In this document: in pieces, positions 26,319-35,539 of the stretch
How positions within the stretch are numbered: position 1 is the first letter of the stretch
How the letters are laid out: every line of letters begins with the position of its first letter
Assembly: GCA_015059105.1 (NCBI GenBank)
Contig: SVBB01000004.1
Location: forward strand, 69,144 to 133,143
Reading direction: 5' to 3'
Length of the DNA stretch: 64,000 bases
Source of the DNA: Erysipelotrichaceae bacterium
Lineage (GTDB): Bacteria > Bacillota_I > Bacilli_A > RFN20 > CAG-826
Notes under the pieces: generated by a model
What the model saw: only the letters and a program-made list of their open reading frames with translations
Databases searched by the model: none
What the model was told of the DNA's origin: nothing
Made by a program: the position numbers and the translations under genes

Positions 26319-26656
26319 TAGAACAAATCTTCCACTTTCACTCTCACGTTAATTGGCATATGACCTAACGATAAAGTTAAGTCACTGCTCACGTGTTTAC
26401 TGATTTCATTCGCCGCGCGTTGAATGTTTTTGCTTTTACTAACGGCAACATAAACTTTGACATCCATAATCCCATTTTTATTTTGGGTGATGGTTGTTTT
26501 GTTAATCACGCGTGCGAATTCCCCTTTTTGAAGTTCTTCACCACTTGCCATACCTTTAAAATTCTTTAAAGATTGATCGACAAGGTGGTAGACGATTTCT
26601 TCGGAAAGGGCTAATTTTCCTTTTGGGTTCCAGTCAATGGTCATGTATTCAGGCAT
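26318..26656 (-). CDS. yqhY: Asp23/Gls24 (YqhY-type) family protein
   Basis: 112 aa. The DUF322 core VYVAVSKSKNIQRAANEISKHV and the VNVRVEDL-like end (INVRVKVEDLF) are recognisable. YqhY in Bacillus sits before nusB and affects acetyl-CoA carboxylase control; the precise role is uncertain. Here it sits between tkt and nusB with 1-bp overlaps. Confidence 0.85.
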   Translation of the reverse strand: MPEYMTIDWNPKGKLALSEEIVYHLVDQSLKNFKGMASGEELQKGEFARVINKTTITQNKNGIMDVKVYVAVSKSKNIQRAANEISKHVSSDLTLSLGHMPINVRVKVEDLF

Positions 26657-28626
26657 TATTTGACTCCTTTCACAAAGCTCACCACACTATCGACATCGAA
26701 ATGATTGGCGTTAATGACATCAGCAGCTTTTGCTGAAGCACCAAAATGATCGATACCGTAGTTATGATCAGCGTATTTTCCCCAACCGAATGTGGAGAGC
26801 ATTTCTAAGGAAATGCGTTTATCTTTACCTAAAGGTAAAACTTCTTTCTTATATTTCTCATCTTGCGCGTCGAAGAGTTCTGTACATGGCATTGAGACCA
26901 CTCTTACAGGAATCTTTTCTTCATCGAGTTTTGCTTGTACTTTAAGAGCTAAATCGACTTCACTACCAGTGGCGATGATGATGTATTTAAAGCCTTTTCT
27001 ATCGCTGATAACATAAGCGCCTTTACTCACTAGAGTTGGATCGCTATCTTTTAAAGTTGGTAATCCTTGTCTAGAAAGAAGAATTGCTGTTGGGGTAGTT
27101 TTGCTAAAAAGGGCGAGCTTCCAAGCTCCAAAAGTCTCTTTATCATCACATGGACGGATGACATTGAGGTTTGGTAAGGAACGGAGCATCGCGAGTTGTT
27201 CGACTGGTTGATGAGTTGGACCATCTTCTCCAACCGCGATTGAATCATGGGAGAAGAGATAAATCATTGGAAGTTGTTGTAAACAGGCAAGTCGAATCGC
27301 TGGTTTTAAATAATCAGAGAAGACGAAGAAACTACCGACATAAGTTCTAATACCTTTATGGAGCAATAAACCGTTAGCAATCGCCGTCATCGCGATTTCT
27401 CTAATGCCGTAGCAAATAGTTTTGCCGTCTCTATGCTCTGGGGAATAGATTTTCCCGTCTTTAATCAACGTTTGAACAGAAGAAGCTACATCCGCTGAGC
27501 CACCGATTAAATTTGGAAGTACCTTCACTAAATAGTTGAGGTATTCTCCACTTGCGTTACGCGTCGCTTTCACTTTGCCGACTTCAAAAGTAGGAAGTTC
27601 ATCAGTTAAATAGGAGCTATAGTCATTATCTCTAAAATCGATGAATTGTTCGGCTTCACTTGGATAAGTAGATGTATATTTTTCAAACAACTCATTATAT
27701 TTCTTATAAGCTTTTTCGCCTCTTTTAAAGATGGTATCGGCGAAATATTGTTTCACTTCTTCAGGGATGAAGAAATCTGGGTGATCGAAATGATAACATT
27801 CGACTTTTGCTTGTTTACCGTCTTCTTCACCTAAAGGTGCCCCGTGCACTTTGTTAGTCCCTTGCTTACTAGAACCATATCCGATAATGGTATTAACTTT
27901 GATCAGTGTTGGTTTATCTTTGCTCTTTTTGGCAACTTTAATCGCTTCATCAATCGCTTCGATGTCATTACCATCTTCCACTTCGATAAAGTTCCAGTTT
28001 GCAGCGATGAATCTACCTTTCACATCTTCGTTATCAGAAAGAGAAAGCGGACCATCTAATGTGACGTTATTTGAATCATAGAAAACGATTAATTTATTGA
28101 GTTTTTGACTGCCGGCAAAAGTAATTGCTTCTTGGCTAATGCCTTCTTGTAAACAGCCATCTCCACATAAACAGTAAGTGTAATGGTTGATTAATTTATT
28201 TCCCTTTGGATAGATTTTTTGAAGCATCGTCTCCGCCATCGCTAGACCAATCGCTTCGCCTAAGCCTTGTCCTAATGGGCCAGTAGAAGCATCGACACCA
28301 GGAGTCACTCCCACTTCGGGGTGGCCAGGAGTTTTAGAACCTAATTGTCTAAAATTCTTTAAATCATCTAAAGATAAATCATATCCTGAGAGGTGAAGTA
28401 ATGAATATAGCAAGCTAGAAGCATGTCCGCCAGAGAGGACAAAACGATCACGGTTAATCCATTCTGGATCTTTTGGATAGCTCACTAAGTGACGAGTGAA
28501 TAAGGTATAGAGGATAGGGGCGCTACCAAGGGCCATACCTGGGTGACCAGATTTCGCCTTGTTAATCATATCAATACAAAGGCTTCTAATTGTCGCAATT
28601 GCTAATTCGTCGATTTTTTGATACAT
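26656..28626 (-). CDS. tkt: Transketolase
   Basis: 656 aa, normal length. GHPGMALGSAPILY at the N terminus, TPP motif CGDGCLQEGISQEAI, the SHDSIAVGEDGPTHQPVEQLA segment with the catalytic His/Glu, and a C-terminal domain. It interconverts pentose phosphate pathway sugars and supplies ribose-5-phosphate to Prs and erythrose-4-phosphate. It follows aspS by 9 bp and overlaps yqhY by 1 bp. AGGAGA precedes the start. Confidence 0.96.
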   Translation of the reverse strand: MYQKIDELAIATIRSLCIDMINKAKSGHPGMALGSAPILYTLFTRHLVSYPKDPEWINRDRFVLSGGHASSLLYSLLHLSGYDLSLDDLKNFRQLGSKTPGHPEVGVTPGVDASTGPLGQGLGEAIGLAMAETMLQKIYPKGNKLINHYTYCLCGDGCLQEGISQEAITFAGSQKLNKLIVFYDSNNVTLDGPLSLSDNEDVKGRFIAANWNFIEVEDGNDIEAIDEAIKVAKKSKDKPTLIKVNTIIGYGSSKQGTNKVHGAPLGEEDGKQAKVECYHFDHPDFFIPEEVKQYFADTIFKRGEKAYKKYNELFEKYTSTYPSEAEQFIDFRDNDYSSYLTDELPTFEVGKVKATRNASGEYLNYLVKVLPNLIGGSADVASSVQTLIKDGKIYSPEHRDGKTICYGIREIAMTAIANGLLLHKGIRTYVGSFFVFSDYLKPAIRLACLQQLPMIYLFSHDSIAVGEDGPTHQPVEQLAMLRSLPNLNVIRPCDDKETFGAWKLALFSKTTPTAILLSRQGLPTLKDSDPTLVSKGAYVISDRKGFKYIIIATGSEVDLALKVQAKLDEEKIPVRVVSMPCTELFDAQDEKYKKEVLPLGKDKRISLEMLSTFGWGKYADHNYGIDHFGASAKAADVINANHFDVDSVVSFVKGVK

Positions 28627-28635
28627 AAGTTTCTC

Positions 28636-30351
28636 CTATTTTAATCTGATGCCGAGTTCGTCGAGTTGATCATTATCCACTGGGGATGGGCATCCGCTCA
28701 TCGGTTCAACCGCGGATAAGTTCTTTGGGAAGGCGATGACATCTCTGATGTTATCTGTTCCTCCTAAGATCATCGTTAATCTATCTAGACCAAAGGCCAT
28801 CCCTGCATGTGGAGGGGTGCCGTACTGGAAAGCATCGATAAAGAAACCAAATTTACGTTTGATATCTTCTTCGCTTAGTCCCAAAATCTCGAAGATTTGA
28901 TGTTGGATTTTTTGATCATATATTCTTAAAGATCCACCACCAGCTTCATATCCATTTATGACAATGTCATAAGCATAGGATAAAACTTTGCTTGGATCTT
29001 CTTTTAAATATGGTAAGGATTCGTCGTTAGGACGAGTGAATGGGTGATGGGAAGAAGTATAACCAGTATCTGTTTTTTCAAATAATGGGAAATCCACGAC
29101 CCATAATAAGTCATAAGTGTTTGGTTTGATTAAGCCGAGTTCTTTGCCGTATCTCAGTCTAAATGAACCGAGAAGAGGAAGAACTCTATTCTTATTACCA
29201 AAGGCGAGGATTACCACATCGCCTTCACTAACATTGAGTTTGTTCACGAGTTCATTAATCTTACTCTCATCAATATTTTTAGTTAAAGAACCGGATAAGA
29301 GGCCGTTTTCCTTCTTTATATATAAAATATAAGGTAAAGAGAATTTCTTCGCTTCTAATGATAATTCATCGATGACTTTACGCGATGTTTTAGAGGCTAC
29401 TCCAGGAACAACGATTGCTCTAATTGCTTCTGCTTTATTAAAGCCGTTAACTTCTAACTCGCCAAGGATGTCTTTAACATCATTGATATAGATTTCAAAT
29501 CTCGTATCTGGTTTATCAGAGCCGTATTTATCCATCGCTTCTAAATAAGGAAGTCTTCTTAGAGGTAATTTGACATCGTAATTGATCGTTTCTTTAAAAA
29601 TCTTTTGAATGAGGCCTTCCATCATCGTTAAGAATTGATCTTGGTCTAAGAAACTTGTTTCGATATCGATTTGGGTGAAGTCTGGTTGTCTATCCGCGCG
29701 TAAATCTTCATCTCTAAAGCAACGAGCGATTTGATAATACCTTTCCATACCTCCAATCATCAAAAGTTGTTTATAGATTTGAGGAGATTGTGGTAAAGCA
29801 TAAAAAGAACCATTATGAACACGGGATGGGACTAAATAGTCTCTCGCGCCTTCAGGAGTGGATAAACAAAGAATTGGAGTTTCCACTTCTACGAAACGGA
29901 GTTCACTTAAATATTTATGGGTGATTAATTTGATTTGATGACGGATGTCTAAAAAGTGTTGCATGCATGGACGACGTAAGTCGAGATAGCGATATTTAAG
30001 TCTCGTATCTTCAAGCGCGTCCGTGTTATCCGCGATGATAAGAGGAGTCGTATTCGCAGTGTTGATCACTTTAATTTCTGAAGCCACGACTTCGATATTG
30101 CCCGTTTTCAAATTTGGGTTAGCTTTATCTTTCGCTCTTACTTTTCCGTGAACGGAAATGACATATTCATTACGGATTTCTGGAAGAGAAGAAGTATCTT
30201 CAGAGATGACTTGAATGATGCCACTTCGATCGCGTAAATCGATGAAGGAAATCGATCCTAAATCTCTTTTCTTGCTCACCCAACCGATGAGATCAACTTC
30301 TTGACCAACATTATCTAATGTTAGATCCGTGTTAAAACAAGTTCTTTTCAT
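28636..30351 (-). CDS. aspS: Aspartyl-tRNA synthetase
   Basis: 571-aa class II synthetase: OB-fold anticodon-binding domain (GWVSKKRDLGSISFIDLRDR), motif 2 with FRDEDLRADRQPDFTQID, GAD insertion domain, and motif 3 GMAFGLDRLTMILGG. hisS lies 2 bp upstream, the conserved hisS-aspS pair of Bacilli. Whether it discriminates tRNA-Asp from tRNA-Asn cannot be judged here. Confidence 0.97.
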   Translation of the reverse strand: MKRTCFNTDLTLDNVGQEVDLIGWVSKKRDLGSISFIDLRDRSGIIQVISEDTSSLPEIRNEYVISVHGKVRAKDKANPNLKTGNIEVVASEIKVINTANTTPLIIADNTDALEDTRLKYRYLDLRRPCMQHFLDIRHQIKLITHKYLSELRFVEVETPILCLSTPEGARDYLVPSRVHNGSFYALPQSPQIYKQLLMIGGMERYYQIARCFRDEDLRADRQPDFTQIDIETSFLDQDQFLTMMEGLIQKIFKETINYDVKLPLRRLPYLEAMDKYGSDKPDTRFEIYINDVKDILGELEVNGFNKAEAIRAIVVPGVASKTSRKVIDELSLEAKKFSLPYILYIKKENGLLSGSLTKNIDESKINELVNKLNVSEGDVVILAFGNKNRVLPLLGSFRLRYGKELGLIKPNTYDLLWVVDFPLFEKTDTGYTSSHHPFTRPNDESLPYLKEDPSKVLSYAYDIVINGYEAGGGSLRIYDQKIQHQIFEILGLSEEDIKRKFGFFIDAFQYGTPPHAGMAFGLDRLTMILGGTDNIRDVIAFPKNLSAVEPMSGCPSPVDNDQLDELGIRLK

Positions 30352-30353
30352 AA

Positions 30354-31628
30354 TTAATCAGCTATTCCTCCTAATTTATCAAAGAAATCGACAACTTCTG
30401 ATGTTGGGACTTCGATTTGTTCTTGTTTATTTAAGTCTTTGATGACGACTTTATCATTATTGATTTCGTTTTCACCGATGATAATCGCGTATTTGGCTTG
30501 CTTTTTCTCCGCGCGTTTAAACATCGCTGATAATTTGCAGTCATCGAAACAATAATCGGTGATATATCCTGACATTCTTAAATCAGAAGCGAGATTTAAA
30601 GCGACTTTACGCGCCTGTAATCCCATTGGCATCATATAGATGAACACTTTATCTTCATCTTCGGGAAGGAGATTATCGTCTTTAAGAACGCTATATAATC
30701 TTTCAACTCCAAAGGAGAAACCGATGCCTGGGAGATCTGGACCACCGAGTTCTTTGACGAGTTTGTGGTAATGGCCACCACCGCCAATCGCTCCATAGTT
30801 ATTTCCTGTCGCACTGACGTAATGGAATTCAAAGACAGTTTCGGAATAATAATCTAATCCTCTTACTAAATGCGGATCCACTTCATATGGGATTTCATAT
30901 TCGCTTAATAAGGCTAAGATGTTATTGAATCTCTCTTCGCTTTCTTTAGAAAGGTATTGACCGACAATCGGTGCATTTTCCGCAATCTTGATATCTTCTT
31001 CGACTTTGCAGTCAAGAATTCTAAGAGGATTGAGTTCATAACGTTGTTTGCAGTCTTCACACATATGGTCAATATGAGGAGCGAAATAATCTTTCAACGC
31101 TTTTCTATAAGCGTCTCTAGAAGCATCATCGCCGATGGAATTGATTTTAAGTTTTACACCATTAAGTCCTAATGAGATGAGCATCGAATAAGCCATCATA
31201 ATCACTTCCACATCGTTAAAATAGGAATTGTTACCGACGGATTCAACGCCGAATTGGTTAAACTGACGGTATCTTCCAAGCTGTGGTCGATCATATCTAA
31301 AAACAGGACCGAGATAGAAATATTTAAGAGGTAATTCTTCCGTCGCATATGTTTTGTTATTCACGAGCATACGGATGATACCCGCGGTGAATTCTGGACG
31401 AAGAGAAATGCTTCTATCCGCTTTATCTAAAAATGTATACATTTCTTTTCTGACGACATCGGAGCTATTTCCGACTCCACGAACAAATAGTTCGCTTGGT
31501 TCGATAACAGGAGTTCTCACTTGTTTATAGGCATAATAAGTCGCAATCCCTTTTAAAAGATTTTCAATGCTTTCAAAACCGGCGGCTTCATTTGGTAATA
31601 AATCGTGTGTACCTTTGACGTTTTGCAT
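30354..31628 (-). CDS. hisS: Histidyl-tRNA synthetase
   Basis: 424 aa. Class II motif 1 region, motif 2 (YFYLGPVFRYDRPQLGRYRQFNQFG), the histidine A loop LVRGLDYYSETVFEF, and GIGFSFGVERL as motif 3; C-terminal anticodon-binding domain. AAGGAG precedes the ATG. No T-box is seen, consistent with transcription from the rel promoter upstream. Confidence 0.97.
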   Translation of the reverse strand: MQNVKGTHDLLPNEAAGFESIENLLKGIATYYAYKQVRTPVIEPSELFVRGVGNSSDVVRKEMYTFLDKADRSISLRPEFTAGIIRMLVNNKTYATEELPLKYFYLGPVFRYDRPQLGRYRQFNQFGVESVGNNSYFNDVEVIMMAYSMLISLGLNGVKLKINSIGDDASRDAYRKALKDYFAPHIDHMCEDCKQRYELNPLRILDCKVEEDIKIAENAPIVGQYLSKESEERFNNILALLSEYEIPYEVDPHLVRGLDYYSETVFEFHYVSATGNNYGAIGGGGHYHKLVKELGGPDLPGIGFSFGVERLYSVLKDDNLLPEDEDKVFIYMMPMGLQARKVALNLASDLRMSGYITDYCFDDCKLSAMFKRAEKKQAKYAIIIGENEINNDKVVIKDLNKQEQIEVPTSEVVDFFDKLGGIAD

Positions 31629-31637
31629 AATTTCTCC

Positions 31638-33854
31638 TTAGTGTATGATTCTAGTGACGTTATAAACGCTGCTGACGTTTAATAATATATTGATGATATC
31701 GTTTAATCTTTTTGAACCGGAGACGAGAATGGTCATATTGATCATCGCTTTCGTCCCATTGTCCGCTAATCTGGCATTCAAGTTTGAGACGTTGACGTGA
31801 TTGTTATTCATCGCCGTCATGATTGAGATGACGAGGTTATGACGGTTGCTCGCTTCGACTAAGATATCAACTGGGTAAGTGGAATATTCTAAATCTGTTC
31901 TCCAGAAGACTTCCACTAATCTTTCGTTTCGATTAGCAACATTTGGACAATTCTTACGGTGAACACTGATTCCTTTACCTTTGGTAATAAAACCGATGAT
32001 ATCATCACCAGGAATTGGGTTACAGCAGTTGCTACGGCTGATTGCAAGGCGTGAAACACCTTTGCAGTATATTGGATATTTACCAGATGTGGTCACTACT
32101 TTCTTATTCGTATTTTGTGGCATCACCACTGGTTTTTTAATCTTTAGGAAATCGATGATGGCACTGGTCGTCGGTTTTTTACCAGCGACGGCATAAAATA
32201 AGTCATCGACTGTGGCGACATTGAAGTTTTCAAGAGTTTTCCAGTCAGAGAGCATTTCCATCATCTCGTTTTCATCAACATTTCTTTCTTTGAAAGCATC
32301 GATACAAGATGTACGGCCTTTGCTAATTCTTTCTTCTCTGGCCATCTCCATATTCTTCTTAGCGAGGAATTTACGGATATTGCTTCTCGCACTGCTAGTA
32401 ACGGCGATATCAAGCCATCCTTCGTTTGGACCAGAAGCATTTTTACTAGTTTTAATCTCCACCATATCACCAGTCTTTAAGACAGTGTTAAGGGGAACGA
32501 TAACATGATTGATAAGCGCGCCCGTCATCGTTTCTGCCACTTTTGAATGGATGCGATAAGCGAAATCGATTGGGGTGCTATTTGCCGGTAATTCAATGAC
32601 TTTTCCTTTCGGAGTGAAGACATAAACATTCGCCTCAAAGATATCTTTAGTGAGGTGATTCACGTATTCATTCGCGCTTTCGGATTCATCTTCATTAGTC
32701 ATAGAGACAAAGTCTCTGAACCAGTGTAATTGATTTTCGATATCCTTTTGTTCTTTTTCTGGATTATAGTTAGAACCTTCTTTATATGCCCAGTGAGAAG
32801 CAACACCAGTTTCCGCGATATCATCCATCTCTTTAGTTCTGATTTGCACTTCATAGAAGTTACCATCGCCAGAAATGATGGTCGTATGTAAAGATTGATA
32901 AAGGTTTGGTTTTGGCATCGCGATATAATCTTTAAATCTACCGACGACTGGGGTATATGTTTTATGAATCAAACCAAGAGCTTGGTAACAGTGCATCTCA
33001 GTATCAGTGATGATACGAAGCGCTAATATATCATATATTTCATCGAATGTATGACCTTTGACATACATCTTTTCATAGATGGAGAAGATCGATTTCACTC
33101 TCGCAGATATTTCAAAAGGAATATTGTTTTCAAACATGATATCAGCGATTCTCTTCTTGATGGCATCTAATGATTTATCCATCGTCTTCGCTTTCTTCTT
33201 TAATAAGCGAGAAATCATCTCGAATTCTTCTGGTTTAAGATATTTTAAACAAATATCTGCCATTTCGGATTTGATTAAATCAAGACCTAAACGATGGGCA
33301 ATTGGAACGAAAACATCTAAAGATTCTTGCGATAAAGCGATCTGTCTTTCTGGCGATAATGCGCCTAAAGTTCTCAAATTATGTAGTCTATCAGCGAGTT
33401 TGACGAGGATGACGCGGATATCTTTCGCCATACCAATGAGGATTTTACGGTGATCTTCCGCTTCAAATTCTTCGCTTTCAATCTTTGATAATTTCAATCT
33501 TTGGATTTTGGTTAAAGAATCGACGATTTTGGCGATATCACTACCCCAAATCTTTTCGATATCTTCGACAGTTGTTTCTGTATCTTCAACGACATCGTGT
33601 AATAATCCAGCAATAATTGTGGATGGACCAGTCTTTAAAGATGCTAAGATATAGGCCACTTCTATTAAATGGTGATAATAAGGTTCACCACTTTTACGGA
33701 ATTGGTTCTTATGTTTCTCGATAATGAAATCATAGGCCTTACGAATATCTTCGAGATCTTTCTTATTGAAGATATATGTTTTATATATGTCTTCGACTTC
33801 TTCGAATGTATGGAGGGGATAGCCTCCGTTGATAGGAGCAGGTTTCTTATTCAT
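31638..33854 (-). CDS. rel: Bifunctional (p)ppGpp synthetase/hydrolase Rel
   Basis: 738 aa from the ATG at 33854. HD hydrolase domain (HHLIEVAY, LLHDVVEDTETT), synthetase domain (VKSIFSIYEKM, VVGRFKDYIAMPKPNLYQSLHTT), TGS domain (VYVFTPKGKVIELP), zinc/conserved-Cys region (RSNCCNPIPGDDI) and a C-terminal ACT domain: the full long Rel architecture. An ATG 4 codons earlier exists; the later one is preferred because a TATGAT ends 7 nt before it and neither has a Shine-Dalgarno. Heads an 11-gene minus-strand run after the recJ terminator. Confidence 0.95.
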   Translation of the reverse strand: MNKKPAPINGGYPLHTFEEVEDIYKTYIFNKKDLEDIRKAYDFIIEKHKNQFRKSGEPYYHHLIEVAYILASLKTGPSTIIAGLLHDVVEDTETTVEDIEKIWGSDIAKIVDSLTKIQRLKLSKIESEEFEAEDHRKILIGMAKDIRVILVKLADRLHNLRTLGALSPERQIALSQESLDVFVPIAHRLGLDLIKSEMADICLKYLKPEEFEMISRLLKKKAKTMDKSLDAIKKRIADIMFENNIPFEISARVKSIFSIYEKMYVKGHTFDEIYDILALRIITDTEMHCYQALGLIHKTYTPVVGRFKDYIAMPKPNLYQSLHTTIISGDGNFYEVQIRTKEMDDIAETGVASHWAYKEGSNYNPEKEQKDIENQLHWFRDFVSMTNEDESESANEYVNHLTKDIFEANVYVFTPKGKVIELPANSTPIDFAYRIHSKVAETMTGALINHVIVPLNTVLKTGDMVEIKTSKNASGPNEGWLDIAVTSSARSNIRKFLAKKNMEMAREERISKGRTSCIDAFKERNVDENEMMEMLSDWKTLENFNVATVDDLFYAVAGKKPTTSAIIDFLKIKKPVVMPQNTNKKVVTTSGKYPIYCKGVSRLAISRSNCCNPIPGDDIIGFITKGKGISVHRKNCPNVANRNERLVEVFWRTDLEYSTYPVDILVEASNRHNLVISIMTAMNNNHVNVSNLNARLADNGTKAMINMTILVSGSKRLNDIINILLNVSSVYNVTRIIH

Positions 33855-33861
33855 GTTAAAT

Positions 33862-33890
33862 ATCATAACATTATTAACTATTTTTTTATA
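33862..33890 (-). promoter_or_regulatory. Candidate rel promoter, leaderless layout
   Basis: TATGAT (33867-33862) ends 7 nt before the ATG at 33854; the -35 at 17-bp spacing, TATAAA, matches only 3 of 6. Supported mainly by the absence of a Shine-Dalgarno and the terminator immediately upstream. Confidence 0.4.
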
Positions 33891-33891
33891 T

Positions 33892-33916
33892 AAAAAATAT
33901 CAACGAATGCGTTGAT
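33892..33916 (-). terminator. Intrinsic terminator of recJ
   Basis: ATCAACG and CGTTGAT (33899-33905 / 33910-33916) form a 7-bp stem with a 4-nt loop; on the minus strand it is followed by ATTTTTTAT. Confidence 0.75.
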
Positions 33917-33949
33917 TTAAACTACCTGTATTAATTTTAGTTATGTAAA

Positions 33950-35503
33950 TCAGGAATATTTTTCGATTTTTTTAACGTCAAAAACGATATTGGTTAAGTC
34001 GCGATAAGTATCTTCTGTTAATGTGCCGTAAATATTGATAAAACGATTGACGCTAACTTCATCTTTGCTTAAATTCCAACCGCGGATAAGAGATCCTCCT
34101 CCGATGTTAGTAAAGATGTGTAATTTATTACGTGAGTAGGATAATGCAGATGTGTCGATATGCTCAATAGTTAATATCGGCGTGGGCCATTCAATACCAA
34201 ATGGTGAAAAAGACTGAATGAGTTTGTAGTTCTGTCTAGAAATATCGATGATGCGCATTGGGATAGTTACTTTCTCTTTTGCAACAACGGGAGTTGATTC
34301 CACTAATTCATAGAATTTCTGTTTAAATATTTCATAATTCTCTTCTTTAATAGCGCATCCACCAGCGTTCGCGTGACCGCCACCACTGATCATATATTCG
34401 CTTAATTTATGGAAAGCTTCTGAAATATTAAAACCTTCTTGGCTTCTTGCAGAGCCTTTTAGCACACCGGGTTCAGTACCTTTAGTGAAGATAATTGTAG
34501 GTTTATTATATTTTCCGAGTAAATTGTTCGCGACAATGCCCATTAAACCTTCTTTGATATCGAGATATTCGACGATTGCGGGTCCATATTCTTTTTTAGA
34601 AAGTTGATCAGCAATAGAATTAGAAAGTTGCTTTCTTCTTTCCCCAATTTCGATGAGGTATTCGTAATAGCTTAAAATATAGTTTTTATCACTACAAACA
34701 AAATATTTAACAATGTTATTTATCGATGTATCTTCAATGATTCTACCGATGGAATTGATTTTTGGAGAGATATTCATTCCAATTGTCGTTTCATTAAATG
34801 GTTTATCACCTACTAGTAAGGAGATTGGTAAGAATTCATCTTTTTGATAAGTAGAAATGATCACTCTTAATAAGTTGCGGTTATATTCTTTTAAAGGCAT
34901 CATATCAGAGATGATTGATATCGCCGCCAAAGTCGCTAAATATTTATCGACTCTATTAAGTAATTTACGGGAGAACATAAAAGCGGAAAAAGCCCCACTA
35001 GAAGTCGTCTCGCCTAGTTTAGAAAGCATGGGGTGAAGAATGACATCAGCGTTTGGTAATACTTCTCCAGGAGTGTGATGATCAATGACTAAAACAGTGA
35101 CATTATTATCTTTTAGATAATCTATCGCTTCATTCGCACATACTCCGTTATCCACAGTGACGACGAATTGATATCCTTTTTCAACATATTCTTTCGCTTT
35201 ATTGATATTGATGCCGTATCCATCTAAATAACGACTTGGAACATAATAATCAGCGGGAAAAGAAAGATAATCAAACATCTTTTTAAGGATTGATACTCCC
35301 ATAATTCCGTCGCAGTCATAATCGCCATATATGATGGTTTTCGCATTTATTTCCATCATCTTTTTCGTTAAATTAACCGCATCATCAACATTAACGAATT
35401 CATGACCTTCATTAAAAGATAAAAGGGTATGGGGAGCGATAAGCTTCTCATATTCTTCTTTAGAGATCTTGTAATAAGATAATAAACTGTCAAATAATGT
35501 CAT
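33950..35503 (-). CDS. recJ: Single-stranded-DNA exonuclease RecJ (short form)
   Basis: 517 aa. DHH domain: YGDYDCDGI (metal Asp motif), TVDNGV, VIDHHTPGE; DHHA1 domain: SGGGHANAGG; C-terminal OB-type domain about residues 430-515. It degrades ssDNA 5' to 3' in recombination and repair. Bacillus RecJ is ~780 aa; this one lacks the C-terminal extension. The start lies 8 nt after the terminator T-tract of secDF and has no Shine-Dalgarno. Confidence 0.93.
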   Translation of the reverse strand: MTLFDSLLSYYKISKEEYEKLIAPHTLLSFNEGHEFVNVDDAVNLTKKMMEINAKTIIYGDYDCDGIMGVSILKKMFDYLSFPADYYVPSRYLDGYGININKAKEYVEKGYQFVVTVDNGVCANEAIDYLKDNNVTVLVIDHHTPGEVLPNADVILHPMLSKLGETTSSGAFSAFMFSRKLLNRVDKYLATLAAISIISDMMPLKEYNRNLLRVIISTYQKDEFLPISLLVGDKPFNETTIGMNISPKINSIGRIIEDTSINNIVKYFVCSDKNYILSYYEYLIEIGERRKQLSNSIADQLSKKEYGPAIVEYLDIKEGLMGIVANNLLGKYNKPTIIFTKGTEPGVLKGSARSQEGFNISEAFHKLSEYMISGGGHANAGGCAIKEENYEIFKQKFYELVESTPVVAKEKVTIPMRIIDISRQNYKLIQSFSPFGIEWPTPILTIEHIDTSALSYSRNKLHIFTNIGGGSLIRGWNLSKDEVSVNRFINIYGTLTEDTYRDLTNIVFDVKKIEKYS

Positions 35504-35510
35504 AATGTTT

Positions 35511-35533
35511 TAAAAAGGCTACATAAGTAGCCT
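35511..35533 (-). terminator. Intrinsic terminator of secDF
   Basis: AGGCTAC (35516-35522), ATAA, GTAGCCT (35527-35533): a perfect 7-bp stem. On the minus strand it is followed by TTTTTAAAA and, within 8 nt, by the recJ start codon. Confidence 0.8.
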
Positions 35534-35539
35534 AATGTA

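Noticed and set aside
24584-33854. Several 60-130-aa plus-strand open frames opposite the rel-caxA run
   Set aside because: All are antisense to genes with strong family motifs and lack ribosome binding sites or recognisable domains.
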